64,000 nt of DNA from Batillaria attramentaria (taxonomy: Eukaryota > Mollusca > Gastropoda > Batillariidae), in NCBI GenBank assembly GCA_018292915.2, contig JACVVK020000005.1:3474501-3538500 (forward strand). Direction: 5' to 3'. The notes below the pieces were generated by a model that saw only the letters and a program-made list of their open reading frames with translations, ran no database searches and was not told where the DNA came from. This document shows, one piece after another, positions 11,116 through 30,760 of this stretch (the stretch's first letter is position 1; each line of letters begins with the position of its first letter). Made by a program: the position numbers and the translations under genes.

Positions 11116-11870
11116 CGGGATCGTTGGTTGGACTGAGAAGATTTCAGTTTACCGGGTGCTGAGAACAAAGTAAGATATCTTTCTAATGTAAACTGTAGGC
11201 TATACATGTAGTGCAAACATTTGAAAGTTTCACGAGAAAACATTCAGCAACAGTTTGTACGTAACTGTCCTGTGGCAAACGAAAACTAGAAGCTTGCAGT
11301 GCAAGAATAACGTATTTATAAGCTGTGATTACTGCAGACAGAATCTGATGATGGATGATGATGATGATGATGATGAAACTTTATCTATCAACGGTTTAAG
11401 TTTTGACAGAAAATCGCCAGTTTGCAAACTTGCCGTTGCTGATGCCACAGAGACTTTAAGAAAACGAAGAAAAAAAGAAGATAATTCAAGACAGAAAATG
11501 AAGCACTAAATTACAAGAAACAAAACCATAGAGAAAATCGCCCATCAGGTCCAAACGCATTCACACATGGACACATAATACAGAAAGCTACATATTTCCA
11601 GATATTGTAAGCATTATCTCATCAGCAGGAGCTGTAATAGGACAGACGCCCTGACTGACCGTAAAAGAATAGGACATTTGTCCTGAATACTGTCTACTGC
11701 GGCGCAGATATGATAGGACATTACGTCCGCCTTGGTAAGAAAATAACCGACAGGACATTGCGAAAATGAAAAGGTCTATGACCTATTTCCGACGCGCATA
11801 TGAAGCCCTGTATCAGTATGAAAATACTTAACTCTGCTATACTATGGTGTCCTTATGGTGACCCCCCATT
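11116..11870. other. Intergenic, nothing recognised
   Basis: A (GAT)n run lies at about 11350-11376. GAAACTTTATCT after it resembles the antisense AATAAAGTTTC ends of retroelements seen elsewhere in the window. Confidence 0.35.
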
Positions 11871-11879
11871 CCCCCCCCC

Positions 11880-11965
11880 CCCAAAAAAAAAACAACAACA
11901 ACAAAAACAACAGCAAAGAAAACAAAACAAATCAAAACAACAACAACAACAACAAACAAACAAAC

Positions 11966-12045
<80 letters not shown>

Positions 12046-12160
12046 ACAAAACAAAAATAAAAATGAATACATAAATAAAAAAAAAATAAATAGAGAAAGA
12101 AATAAAGAAATAAAAAATAATACAAAAAATTAACTGTAAAAAATAGATAAAACAAAATAA
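11880..12160. repeat. CAA-rich tract plus (CA)n array
   Basis: A-rich CAA repeats are followed by about 73 bp of CA repeats at 11971-12043 and an A-rich AAATAA tract. Confidence 0.9.
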
Positions 12161-13130
12161 AAGAAGAAAATTGTCACCCTTGCAATATTCAAAAAGGAAT
12201 TTATTGTATTTAATCTACCGACAGGAAAAAGTGAACCTCAGAACAATGGAAAAGTTACTTGAGCTGAAATCAGCTCATGCTTCAGCCCGAAAAATCTCCT
12301 CAAACCCGAAGAGACTGCGTGCTGTCCGTACACCGTGCTGTGCACCGTGATTCTTAGGCGACGTCACACTGGAAATGGTTACTGTTGTTTTTTTTTTTTT
12401 TTTTTTCCCATTCCGCAACATCCGCGTACGCAAAAAGCCGAACCACGAAAAATATATCCATTTCAGTGTCTATTGCAGCTTTATTGGCCTGCGCAACCCC
12501 CCCCCCCCCCCTCTCTCTCTCTCTCTTTGCGTTCAGTTGCTATTTTTGTACTAGCTTTTTTTTTTTAAAGTTCACTGATCGAAATGGACGTTGCTACTAA
12601 CAATGCGGCTTTTGCCACAAATTAGATTTTTTCCCCCAGAACAGCAAACAAACAAACGCCTAAAAGAACGAAGTTCGTTCATTCGATGACGTGTTTTTTC
12701 TATTCTTGATGCAAGGGAAATAACTGCGTATTTGTATGATATCACAAAACCACGTCTGTTTTTCCCGTAGTTCCCCCTTGTCGTTCCTAATGTAAGGGAA
12801 GTAACTTGACATCGTGGCATCAGCACACATGTTTGTCGTAGTCTCCCTTGTTCACAAGGCAGCATTTTCAAATAAAATTAAAAGAACAACAGTTGTCCAT
12901 GGTGCAAAATCAAGTTTTCTTCCTCAACAAACCACTTGGAATATGAGGTTTGAGCTTTTTTGTGGAAGAGGGCGTGATGTCAGACTGAGCTTGAGCAGAA
13001 CTTCGAAGGGTTACGTGATTTCTGGCTTCTATCTGATGATAGAAATGATGGTCACAGATAGTGTACGTAACCGATTTTGAGTAGAATTGATTTAATTTCT
13101 ATTTTCAGTTAATTCATTTAGGAGAGAGAG
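12161..13130. other. Intergenic, nothing recognised
   Basis: Contains poly-T (about 12390-12407), poly-C/CT (about 12498-12526) and otherwise unremarkable DNA. Confidence 0.4.
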
Positions 13131-13138
13131 AGAGAGAG

Positions 13139-13258
13139 GGTGGGTGGGTGTTTAGGAGTTTAACGTCCTTTTCCAGCACATAGGGTGATATCAAAGACAG
13201 GGCAACGATGAAAAAGCCAGCACAAATATTTGGCCCCAGCCGCGACCACCCCGGCTCC

Positions 13259-13261
<3 letters not shown>
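13139..13261 (-). mobile_element. SINE-A, internally deleted copy
   Basis: The minus strand reads from a GGGGAGCC-like 5' edge into GGGGCCAAATATTTGTGCTG, then the GTTGCCC, GATATCACCC and GGACGTTAAACTCC blocks. Most of the tRNA-like head, including the B box, is missing. It is flanked by GA arrays on both sides (13121-13137 and 13261-13317). Confidence 0.75.
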
Positions 13262-13320
<59 letters not shown>

Positions 13321-13439
13321 AATTTCAAATTTTGCTGCATAGTACATATATCGAATGCTTGTAATGTTGAAATGTTTTTTGGCTGTGCTTGTGCGAGACG
13401 GAGTTGCATTTGCCAAACCAATTTCTCGTCGTTTCATAG

Positions 13440-13620
13440 ACGTAGAATCTTAAGTCGAACTTCGGATATGTCCCCCGGCAAAGGTTGTTCTTTGTATGAC
13501 TAAATTTTCCACGGCTCGGGTACGTCGAACAAGTACTCCATAACGGATAAGTCAAACTTCGGTTATGTCAAACAAAATTTGCCCTTTTTGCTTCGGATAA
13601 GTCAAAGTCACTTTCACTAG
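13440..13620. mobile_element. Possible Tigger-like element fragment
   Basis: It repeats the motif AACTTCGGATA(T/A)GTC and its relatives (GGATAAGTCAAACTTCGG), as the ends of Tigger/pogo-like elements often do. The style is like the element at 1668-2914 but the sequence differs. No TIR pair could be found. Confidence 0.35.
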
Positions 13621-14225
13621 AATATTTTTCTCCATCAGTCTGAAGAGTCGGCGCTAAACACGGCTTGCGCGTAGATTTGATATTTTAAGTAGCAGCTACA
13701 GGTTTCAGGCGGGTGTATGATAAGATAACATAACATAAGATAAGATAAATTTATTCGCGTCTTAATTACAAAGAAGAATTTGGTAGACAGTGTATAGCGT
13801 GGTAATAATAATAATAATAATAATGAAACTCTTCATCGTCATTACTTGGTGATGTTTAATGTGTTTATTGGTCACCAAGACAGATATGTCCAGTTATGTT
13901 TATGTATTCTCTGTCTGTGTCTGTTTGGGTCATGAGTTCGAATCCCGTGCGGGGCCAAACATTTTTACGTGCTGGCTTTTTTTTTTGGGGGGGGGTTGCC
14001 CCGAGGAAAGGAGGTTACTGAAACCGTGACCTCACACACCCTTACACCCTGTCTCTATTGCTGTCTGTAAGGCTGTCTCTGTCTGTAATTGCAGTGTGTC
14101 TGTCTCTATGGATAATTCTGTTTGTCATTATGACAGCAATCATTGAATGATTGCATTGCAAACCGGCAACTAAACGAAGAACTGAGACGACACAACAACA
14201 ACAACAACAACAAAGTAAAAATCCC
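13621..14225. other. Intergenic, retroelement-like scraps
   Basis: ATAAGATAA and (AAT)n runs lie at 13716-13825. A short GAGTTCGAATCCCGTGCGGG at about 13934 looks like a B box of a tRNA-derived SINE, without a convincing A box. Confidence 0.35.
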
Positions 14226-14226
14226 G

Positions 14227-14478
<252 letters not shown>

Positions 14479-14479
14479 G

Positions 14480-17138
14480 GGAGACTGACCCGGCAGTGCG
14501 TCGTTCGTAGTACGTGCATCCACTGGTCAGACCGTGCCGCGGAGCATGCGTGTGTGTGCGCGTGTGCCGGGCCATTACTAACGGACACTTACAAAACCGA
14601 CCTCGGTCAGTCAGTGACACAGTTTCCGCTCTGATTACCTACACAACAATCTCTCTCAAACAATGTGTGACTGGAGATTCCACACAAAGCCTACTCTTGT
14701 GTGGTCCGTGTGTTTACCCTCTGTCGCGGCTATACTGACCGCGCGAAACGGCCGTGGCCGGTACATTAACCTCTTCTTGACCCACCACTAACTGGAGGCT
14801 TGGGCAAATATTTTATTCAACTCTCCTCAGGGGTAATACAGTAACTCAATACTGTTGTTGCTTACTCACTTCAGTTGTGGCCACACATAAACCGCTAGCA
14901 CCTATCACATGTAACTGGTACACTACGTGTCGGTGAGAAATTAACGTATGTCAGTCTGAGCCCGGCATGACGGAAACTCACAACATGACTGAAACACACG
15001 TCCCCGATACTGACCGCCATTTGCCGGCAATACGAGTGTGGATTGGTAGGTGCCGGATTGTCATGCCGTAAGCTGCGGACCTGGCAAATGTTACCTCCCA
15101 TACATGTATACTAACTTCTAAATGTGACCTGCATATCATAGTTAAGATAAGAACATGAAGGGTTTTATTTCGGGGGTTTTGCGGTGTTCGTCATGTGTTT
15201 TATTTTGCCCCGCCGGCTGTCACGACTGAATCGCCGGCTGTTGCCCGCTGTCATGATGGTTTGTGCCATCACGATCGATCAGTGTACATTTTGTGTCGGT
15301 TGTCTCCTACAAAAGCTCCCCCCCCCCCCTCCAAGTCAAACAGAAATCTTTGACTTTGACTGATTATGCATTCATTAAATGATAATCTTGACTGCGTGTG
15401 TGCATGATTAGTTCAGCCTGGTTTTCGTCTGCCTACACATTATAACTTGAGGTCAATGACTGAACGGATGAGACTGAGTACTTTTCAGTGACCTTGTTGC
15501 GCGGCCAAAGCCGGAGACAGACCGTAGTGTGAAGCCGGTTTAATTTGCATACTGATGCGACCGTAGTTCAACATATATATAATAATACAAAGAGAGACAA
15601 ACCAGGTTGAATTTACACCAGTGTGACCGTCGTGTCATTGACGGAACTGATTAAGCTTACACTGACTAAGCGCATCCGAAATTGAACTCGTTGAATTTAC
15701 ACCGACTGATCTGTGACCCTGGCCAGCCGCCGGCGCGGACACATAAGCTGAAGAGAAGCCGGCATGATATTTCAGTTAGCAAACTGACCATAAATAAATA
15801 GCACTTTTTCCATGTAACTTGATATCGATGCGTGAAATTCGAGTCAACCGTGACGTACACTGACTAAACTAACACGAGAAAAAAAAAAGAAGCTTTTTGC
15901 CTGAGACACTGAGACTGGGACTGTGTACATCTGTGACCGTGACCCTGAGGCCGGCCCAGGGTCACAGTCTGGCCGGCTGACGTACGTTATACGATGCATT
16001 TGCACAAACGCATTTAAATCTGTGACCGTGACCCTGATCAGTTAATGATTTACATTAATTTTGCGTAAAATTGAGGCAGAAGGTTAACCGAATGCCTCTT
16101 CACCCAGTTCATAAAATTGCTAAGACAGTACCGAGTAACGTCACGGTGCCACTGACTGAATCAGTTCAGTTGCCCGGTGGACTTGAAGGCCGGGCTGGCC
16201 GTGAGGGGTGGAGATAGGGGGTGGGTAGTAGGTTAATAGTTTTAACAAACGTTGACCAAACCAGACACTGGCTTGCCACAACACTTAACGGACAATCATG
16301 CAATGTTGGCCCCCAGAGGGACACAATGACAACTTCAGCTCTATGGCCATCCCCCAGGGGTTTTTTTTACTGCTGCACTTTTGAATAGTACTGGACGGGG
16401 CCAGCTCCGGCGGCCGCTTCAGTCAAGTTGACCTTCGGCAGGAGCCTCGTTCCTGGGTTGAGGGTGGTGGGGTTAAGTTCAGTATCCAGCAGACCATGAC
16501 TATCGCGATCCGCATGCCAATACCGATTGCATTTGTAGGAAAAGAATATCCTATAAGGGGGCTGTTGGTACCGTCACCATGAACAGTCCACACGGTGTCA
16601 GAAGCGTTTAACTCCAACCATGCATAAATCGCAATTTTAATCGAAATCTTCAGATAAGTAGAAGCCAATTCATGCCACTATTATGCAATCTGCAGCGGTC
16701 TTGGGCATAACGGGGAAGACCCGCGCCCAAGTTGCGTAACTTGATACTGACTAGTCAGTGGCTTTGCCCGTGCCTCCTACTGTGCAGTGGCTTGTCTTTT
16801 TTTATAACCAGTCTTATCATGTAGTGCGAGAGGGTGTTTGGATATTTTGCATGTGTGAGTTCCTTGTGATTTTTTTTTTTCATCAAATTGGGGTTGAGCA
16901 GCTACTTTCGCTCGCCGTACCGCTGAGTACAGAGAAAATGCCAGTCTCACTTTCTCCCGCGATAGTCCTCGAGCATGTGGCACTCTAGCAGAAACAGTGA
17001 GACAATCTTCCTCAGTTGGGCCGAGCCGCCTGTGTTTTCAGTCACTGAGTGTTCAGGCGTCGACGCTCCGCTTCAACGTGAGAACTGGACTTGTGGACTT
17101 GCGGAGTTTCATCAGTCAGATCCATAATATACGGCAAG
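14480..17138. other. Upstream region of the lipocalin gene
   Basis: No coding exon recognised. The stretch reuses short words: ATCTGTGACCGTGACCCTGA occurs at about 15928 and 16018, a shorter CTGTGACCGTGA occurs at about 17280, and GCCGGC/CGGCCGG words recur between 15200 and 16200. A near-palindrome with GTGACCCTG arms lies at about 15940-15972. The lipocalin promoter and 5' UTR should lie in the last few hundred bases, but I see no clear TATA box. Confidence 0.3.
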
Positions 17139-24541
<7,403 letters not shown>

Positions 24542-24741
24542 CCTTTTCTGTGCGGCTGGGCGACTGTGGGTGTGTGCAAATGTATTTGTAATACTCGCAT
24601 ACGTACATGAGATTTTATGATTTTAAAAAAAATATCCCTATAGGAAGAATTCGCTCGCAAAGTACTCTCATGAAATGTTACCAGACGACAAATGAATGCG
24701 GAATGGGGAAGATATATTCGAGACAAAGATGATTAAATTGT

Positions 24742-26990
24742 TATACCTTCTAAACATTATGTTCTTTACTTATTGCCCATCACAAACACGCTCGTGGGGT
24801 TTCCATGAGGCTCAGTCAAAACGCCTGTGACTGGGAAAGAGATTTGTGGTATCATTCTTTACCCTCCTCTAAAATGTATGGGAAGCGTCAGGAATTTCCT
24901 TTATTACAGGCGTAAGGACACAAATTGAGCGTGGGGTCATGTCTGGTGTTCGTTTGAGGTACCCTGTCTGGCGAGTGTGCTAGTCTGTAGTGATTTTTGG
25001 TGTCATGAAAAAGCGTGATTTTCGTGATTTTTGTGTTATGTAGGTCAAGGTGCATGGCGGTGTACCGTGAGGCGGTCTCACAACTTTCACTCCGCTTTCA
25101 CATCACAGACATTCAGAAAGGCACGCATGCAAACGTCATTCACTCCCTTTCATGCACACAAGCAAATAATTATTCTTTTTGATCGAGACCTTTGATAGAC
25201 AAAACAATTAGACAATCACACAAATAAACAAGCAGTTTCTAAGGCTTAGTTACTTCCACAGCTGATAACGCAGAAGTCTCCATTTTCACAAGCACAGCAA
25301 TTACTCTACAACCATGTGCTTGAATACAAAATTAATACTACGCTTGTACTACAACGCGGACATAATGATCCACTGTACAAAATCAGACATGAAATAGATA
25401 ATATCAACTTGAAATACGCCAGATGAACCCAACAAACTTGTTCGAAAAGATGCTGCAGACTTGGTGAAGACTTGTTGGTCTTGAGTAGAAAACTATTTAC
25501 ACGTCCAGACGATTCCTCTGGAAATTCTGGAGATCCAAACTTTCGTTCCCATTCTCCTGGAATGAACTGTAAACACTTCAGGAAGTGACTGGAACATAGG
25601 CTGGACCGCAGGCACCTTTACACATATGATACGCTGAGGAAGGTGTACCCCATCAGACTCAGGGAAAACTTCACCTTGACACGGCGCTCGGATGGAGTGG
25701 CTGCACGTGACCTCAAGGGAGACAAACACACGTCGCTGGCTTAAAGATCCAGTACGACGGGGCAGACAATAGTAGACTACTGTATAATATGGTGCCGTCT
25801 ACGCTGATCAAGCGGACACCAATACTAGGCGGTCAGCTCACCGGGTCTCCGGCGTCGTTCCTGTACAATATTAACCCGTAATTAATACCACTATCTCGAA
25901 TAGTATTACTCCTCCATAAACTAGCTTTTAGCCTGACCAAAGTTCCATGTCATCAATAATGACATTTGACATCGATCTCGAAAATTCCGATTACAAATTG
26001 AGATCAGAAATTATCAACAAATACAAATACAACATCTAACAGTTCAAACTCATAACATCATCATCAAACTCGAGCCATAGTTTCACAAGTGATTTGTTCA
26101 CACAAAAATGAACGTAAAAAATCCTACAACAATTCTCTCATTTGAACGACAATTCAAGAATTTCAACATTCAGAAATACATCATACATACATCATAATAA
26201 CATCAAATTATCCATGGAATTATCAAATATTTCACTTGGTCTGGCCATAGGTAAACAATATTCAAAATCAAACATGCCTGTAGCGCTATGGTATACGGAA
26301 CACAAAAGAAAGAAGCCGGTTGGGAAAAAGACCTGTTCCCTCCACCGGTCAATGTAGGACCGCATGCGCACAATCTTTGTCGCAATTGCTCACTTCGTAA
26401 GCTGAACACTACTCAGGTCTACCTGTTCACAACGGTCTCGAGCAATTCAAGCAAAAGCTGTAGTCGTGCGTAGGCACTTTTCCTGCACGACAAAATGTTA
26501 CGTATACTGGGATAAAGTACAGTACTGCCTGTCAATAGCACAATCTAACAGTTAGCACTACATCGGAAAATACAATTTAAAACTGCAAACACATAATCTA
26601 TGCAAACCCGTAATTTAAAACTGCAAACCCATAATCTATGCAAACCCATACATGCGCGCTCTCTCTCTCTCTCTCTCTCTTAAAAACCGACTTTTTGATC
26701 TCTTCTCTGAAACATAAGAAGCCTTACCCAATGACCCTACTATATTACGAATTATTACTTCGTTCTGTTTTTTTTTTTTTTTTTCTTCTTTTTTAATGCC
26801 ATAATTTCTAGTTCACACTAAACATCGTTAACAAATTCCTATTTACCCCTTACCCCCGAACTCCACTCTGTATTTATGTGCGCATACACGCGCGCTCGCG
26901 CGCGTGTGTGTACTGATGTGTATGTGTGTGTATGTGTTGTTCCTGCATAAACATGATGTCAGTTTTAATTAGCATCGCTGTTGTTTTGTT
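24742..26990. other. Intergenic, nothing recognised
   Basis: AT-rich and mostly non-repetitive. A CT array lies at 26658-26680, poly-T at 26767-26783, and CGCG/TG words near 26888-26937. A minus frame at 25493-25729 has no recognised domain. Confidence 0.4.
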
Positions 26991-26999
26991 TTGCAATTG

Positions 27000-27133
27000 A
27001 TGTTTGTTTTACTTAATTTTGTTCATGTAGATGTTAGCAAGGACAGGTTTGCAATTTGGGCCTGCGCGCCTATAACCTCTTTCCTTGGAAAATAAAGTCA
27101 GTCAGTCAGTCAGTCAGTCTCTCTCTCTCTCTC
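27000..27133 (+). mobile_element. LINE 3' end with (GTCA)n tail
   Basis: It ends ATAACCTCTTTCCTTGGAAA, then AATAAAGTCAGTCAGTCAG and CT repeats. It has the same tail type as the LINE 3' end at 1325-1667 (minus). Confidence 0.55.
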
Positions 27134-27317
27134 TAGCTCAGTGTAGAAATGTGTGTTTCTGCGTGTGAAAATAGACGTGTAGCTTCCTTAGTCTAGCAAG
27201 AATAGGTTTAACGACTTAAAGACTTTCAGGTTTTTGTACGTGTATCTTTTATTCCTAGGAAAATAAAATTTCATGACAGTTCGTTGTTCTCTGTCTGTCT
27301 GTGAATAAATGGGATTG

Positions 27318-27318
<1 letters not shown>

Positions 27319-27392
<74 letters not shown>
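27319..27392. repeat. (TG)n microsatellite
   Basis: About 74 bp of pure TG. Confidence 0.95.
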
Positions 27393-27393
<1 letters not shown>

Positions 27394-27514
27394 TATACGA
27401 TGATTTACACACACGAAGAGCACACAAACCCATGCATGCTCTGATTTAAAAAAAAGGAACCGTCGTCGAAACTTTTGAATTGAGTGGCACGTCGTTTGAA
27501 CGCGGCCGTTTTGC

Positions 27515-27563
27515 CCCCCCTCCCCCCCCCCCCCCCCCTCCAGTCGCCCCCCCCCCCTCCCCC
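27515..27563. repeat. Poly-C/CT tract
   Basis: Long C runs broken by T and one CAGTCG. Confidence 0.9.
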
Positions 27564-27814
27564 TTCCTCTGGCCCTACTTGAGCCCGGAAAATTCATGGC
27601 GACGCTAGCCATTTCAACATTATTTCCAACCTCACCTTCGAGTCAGGTCGACACTTTACTCGTCACTTCCCGCAGCGAGCCCTCAGTCAGTCAGTCGTTT
27701 AGCAGGCGCTTGATGTGTACACGCTGTGAATGAGGGGAGCATATTGATGAAAGTCGTCAATGGTTTCCTTTTGAATGCTCTTTGTTGAAGCTGAATCAGT
27801 CAACCATGAAACTG

Positions 27815-28124
27815 GTGTAAAGTGGTGCAGTGTCATGCATAACTGTGTTACCTCTTCCTGTCCTCCATATCTATCTTCTTTGCTTCAGCTTTACACTCCT
27901 TCGAGACTACTTCGTTCTGCTGCCGACACTCGGAAACTCCGTACCCCTCAAGTCAGAACAAAGACCCTTGGTCAGCGTAGTTTTGCATTCCAGGGACCGA
28001 CTTGCTGGAATGATCTCCCAGCATCGATCAGATATGCAGACACAAAACCATCCTTCAAGCAAAATCTGAAAACCCACCTCTTCACCGCCCTTAACCAACA
28101 GCTGTCGCCACATCATCTTGCTGG

Positions 28125-28181
<57 letters not shown>

Positions 28182-28359
28182 TGTGTGTGTGTGTGTGCCG
28201 GGGGCAGCGGAGACCGTGCATGCTGCTGCACATTATGTGTTGTGTGAAGTAATGTTCCGTGAGTGTTTCCGTTTCTGTGTGAGTGAGTGCGTGTTTACTG
28301 TAAGGCGCCCTGAGCTCCTGCGGGAGGGAGGGCGTCCCTTAAATATCCATTATTATTAA
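27815..28359 (+). pseudogene. LINE reverse transcriptase C-terminus and 3' end with ATT tail
   Basis: The frame reads PPYLSSLLQLYTPSRLLRSA, ADTRKLRTPQVRTKTLGQRS, then FAFQGPTCWNDLPASIRYAD and FKQNLKTHLF. This is the canonical C-terminal end of CR1/L2-type LINE polymerases. A TG array (28127-28197) replaces the stop region. The 3' UTR has AAGGCGCCCTGAGCTCCTGC and ends in ATTATTATTA at about 28357. Everything upstream is missing. Confidence 0.8.
28127..28197. repeat. (TG)n microsatellite
   Basis: About 70 bp with one TATG interruption, inside the LINE fragment. Confidence 0.95.
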
Positions 28360-28491
28360 GTGGGCTAAGGGGTTGCCTTTGATGCGCTGATAGTTTAGTT
28401 GAGCTCCGGTGTAGCACGCCAGATTTTCTCCCCAGCACGGTTGACACCGGGGCAGTTCCAAAGGAAGTAGAATAAACTCTCTTTGAAAAAC

Positions 28492-28609
<118 letters not shown>

Positions 28610-28649
28610 ATTTCCCCACCGCTACCCCTCACCCCCAAACCAACAACAC

Positions 28650-29062
28650 AAAAATGAAAAAACAACAAAAACAAAAAAGACTACAACAAAAAAGAAACCC
28701 AAAACCCCACAAAAATAGCAATAGAAAAAGCCACAAAAACAAAAATAAACAAAGAAGCAACAACAACAACAACAACAACAACCAAAAAACCCACTTCATC
28801 AAGTTAGCACTTGAACACTCCAACACTTCACCCTCACAAGCGAGATTAAAAGAAAAAACAACCCTACAACAAAAAAGAAACAAAACCCCCACAAAAACCC
28901 CATTAAAACAGCAACAGAAAAAGCCACAAAAACAAAAATAAACAAAGAAACAACAACAAACAAAAAAGAAACAAAAAACAAAAACAAAAAAGAAGAAAAT
29001 AAATTAAAATTAAAACACTTCATCAAGTTAGCACTTCAACACTCCAACACTTCACCCTCACA
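28650..29062. repeat. A-rich tract with a direct duplication of about 226 bp spacing
   Basis: CACTTCATCAAGTTAGCACT plus the following 40 bases occurs at about 28792 and again at about 29018, separated by similar CAAAAACAAA-rich DNA. Confidence 0.7.
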
Positions 29063-29470
29063 CGCGAGATTAACTGCCACGATGGAAACACTTCAGCGGT
29101 GTTTCTAGCGTACGCCAATTCACCATCTCCACCACCCCCCCCCCCTCGCCCCGTCCCCCTCCCTCCATCTTCCCTCCCCCCCCCCAACACACACCTCAGT
29201 TTCCCTGAAATTCTTGCGTTACAGCGCGCCAGTCCCGTGTAAGTATTGCTCTGTTTTCATTCAGAGGGGAAATGGGTATATCCTATGAAAACCACACAAC
29301 TGACACAGCCTGCAGAGTGTCATCTCCTAGGCCACAGCCTTCTTGACATATGAGCCATCGTGAATCTCATGGTAGTGGCTGCGAACTCGCCATAGAACTG
29401 TCACTATCTGCTGCTCGGGGCACTTTTCGCCTATGTATGAAGTTTCCAATGTCAATGCAGCTTAATGGCC
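29063..29470. other. Intergenic, nothing recognised
   Basis: Includes poly-C rich DNA at 29130-29190. No coding signal. Confidence 0.4.
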
Positions 29471-29473
29471 TAA

Positions 29474-29752
29474 TTTTTCAAGATTTTCAGGCTCTGAGCT
29501 TTTTTTTTCTGGTGTCTAGCCTCGTACCACTTAACGGACACCTGCACAGTGACAGCATCTCACAGGCTGGCATTGAGTCGTCTGAATGCTTTACGCAACG
29601 TGAATCAGCAACGGCCAATCGCTGTGTAGGACTGGGAGAATGTGAATTTTCGCCGATACACAGAGCTTCATTCGCCAGTGGAGACGGCACTGTCTCACGC
29701 ATTCGTCATCAGTATCATCACGATGATAGACTATTTCTAGCATACAGGCAGC
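29474..29752 (+). repeat. Orphan copy of the transporter 5' flank
   Basis: It aligns, with indels, to 37107-37360 upstream of transporter copy 1. Shared blocks are TTTTCAGGCTC-like, GCAGTGACAGCATCTCA, GGCATTGAGTC..CTGAATG, ACGCAACGTGAA, GGAGAATGTGAATTTTCG and AGACTATTTC.AGC.TACAGGC. No exon 1 follows. The open frame across it (29350-29781) has no known domain. A remnant of a third tandem copy is the simplest reading. Confidence 0.6.
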
Positions 29753-29779
29753 ACTCACACACGACATTGTTCCAGACAT

Positions 29780-30756
29780 AAGTTGGCTGCTGTGAAACCT
29801 AGTAAACATGGAAATAAGGCATTTAAAAACTGAACGTTCCCGGGAGTCATTCATGCCGGGGAGGTGAAACTGATGTTAACACCGGCAGTCAGTCAAACAA
29901 GGTTCCTGTCAAGATTGACAGCTATCTTCCTCGCTGACCGTTTGACTTCCTTTGCCACGTCTCTGCGACCGGACTGAGCTTACGGCTGCACCGGCACGTA
30001 GTTGCATGACGAGACACGGGTGTGCGGCATATCACCCTCTGAAATTTGGTAAGTCCAGACATTTATTGCACTCCTTGACCGGCGCACGTTCATTTGGCGA
30101 GCGATAGTCAGTCTTCCTCGTTGACCGTCTGACTTTCTTTGCCACGTCTGTGCGACCTGACTGCACTTGCACGTAGCTGCATTACGAGACATGGATGTGC
30201 ATGTCACCCTCTGAATTTTGGTAAGTCACTCTAGACCGCAGTTATTGCACTCCTCAGTGCACCGTGATCCACCGGTTTATTTTGCGGGCGAGAATGGCGC
30301 TCATGCTGCAATCTAAACGCAGAACAGCATATCAGTACCTCTTCGCATACAAAACTTTGTCTCTTTTCTTTCGGTTATAATATTCTGCGTTGTACTCAAG
30401 ATAAACTGCTTGTAAAAGCAGTGCAAATGATGTTCTGTATGCTTCGTGTCATGGTTCCTTGGACTAGAGAGGCTTCTTGCACGGGTGAGTGCGTCGCCAT
30501 GACTGAAGCTCTTCTGCTTATGAGAAGTGAACCGCAACCGCGCTTCATTCATTCCGACTTGTGAGCTTCACTGTTACCATGGGTTGAGATGGGTAGTCCT
30601 GCTTAACTCATTTCCTACCAAGTAAGTTTGTAGTTGTGCACCAGTGGCCTCACTAAAAAAAAAATCATGATTAATTCAGTCTGCATGGATTTGAATTTGG
30701 CTTAGTGGGAGTGTTGCACTTTGATTATACTCGTGTGTTTGCTGCAATAATAGCCG
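29780..30756. other. Intergenic with a local duplication
   Basis: A segment at about 29930-30075 (GACCGTTTGACTTCCTTTGC, GCACGTAGTTGCATGACGAG) is repeated at about 30121-30250 with differences. No coding signal. Confidence 0.4.
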
Positions 30757-30760
30757 TTAT

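Noticed and set aside
27271..27612. Minus-strand frame with Gly/Arg-rich start
   Set aside because: Derived from poly-C and TG tracts.
29350..29781. 143-codon plus-strand frame as a gene
   Set aside because: It lies across the orphan copy of the transporter 5' flank; the equivalent frame is not open in the other copies.
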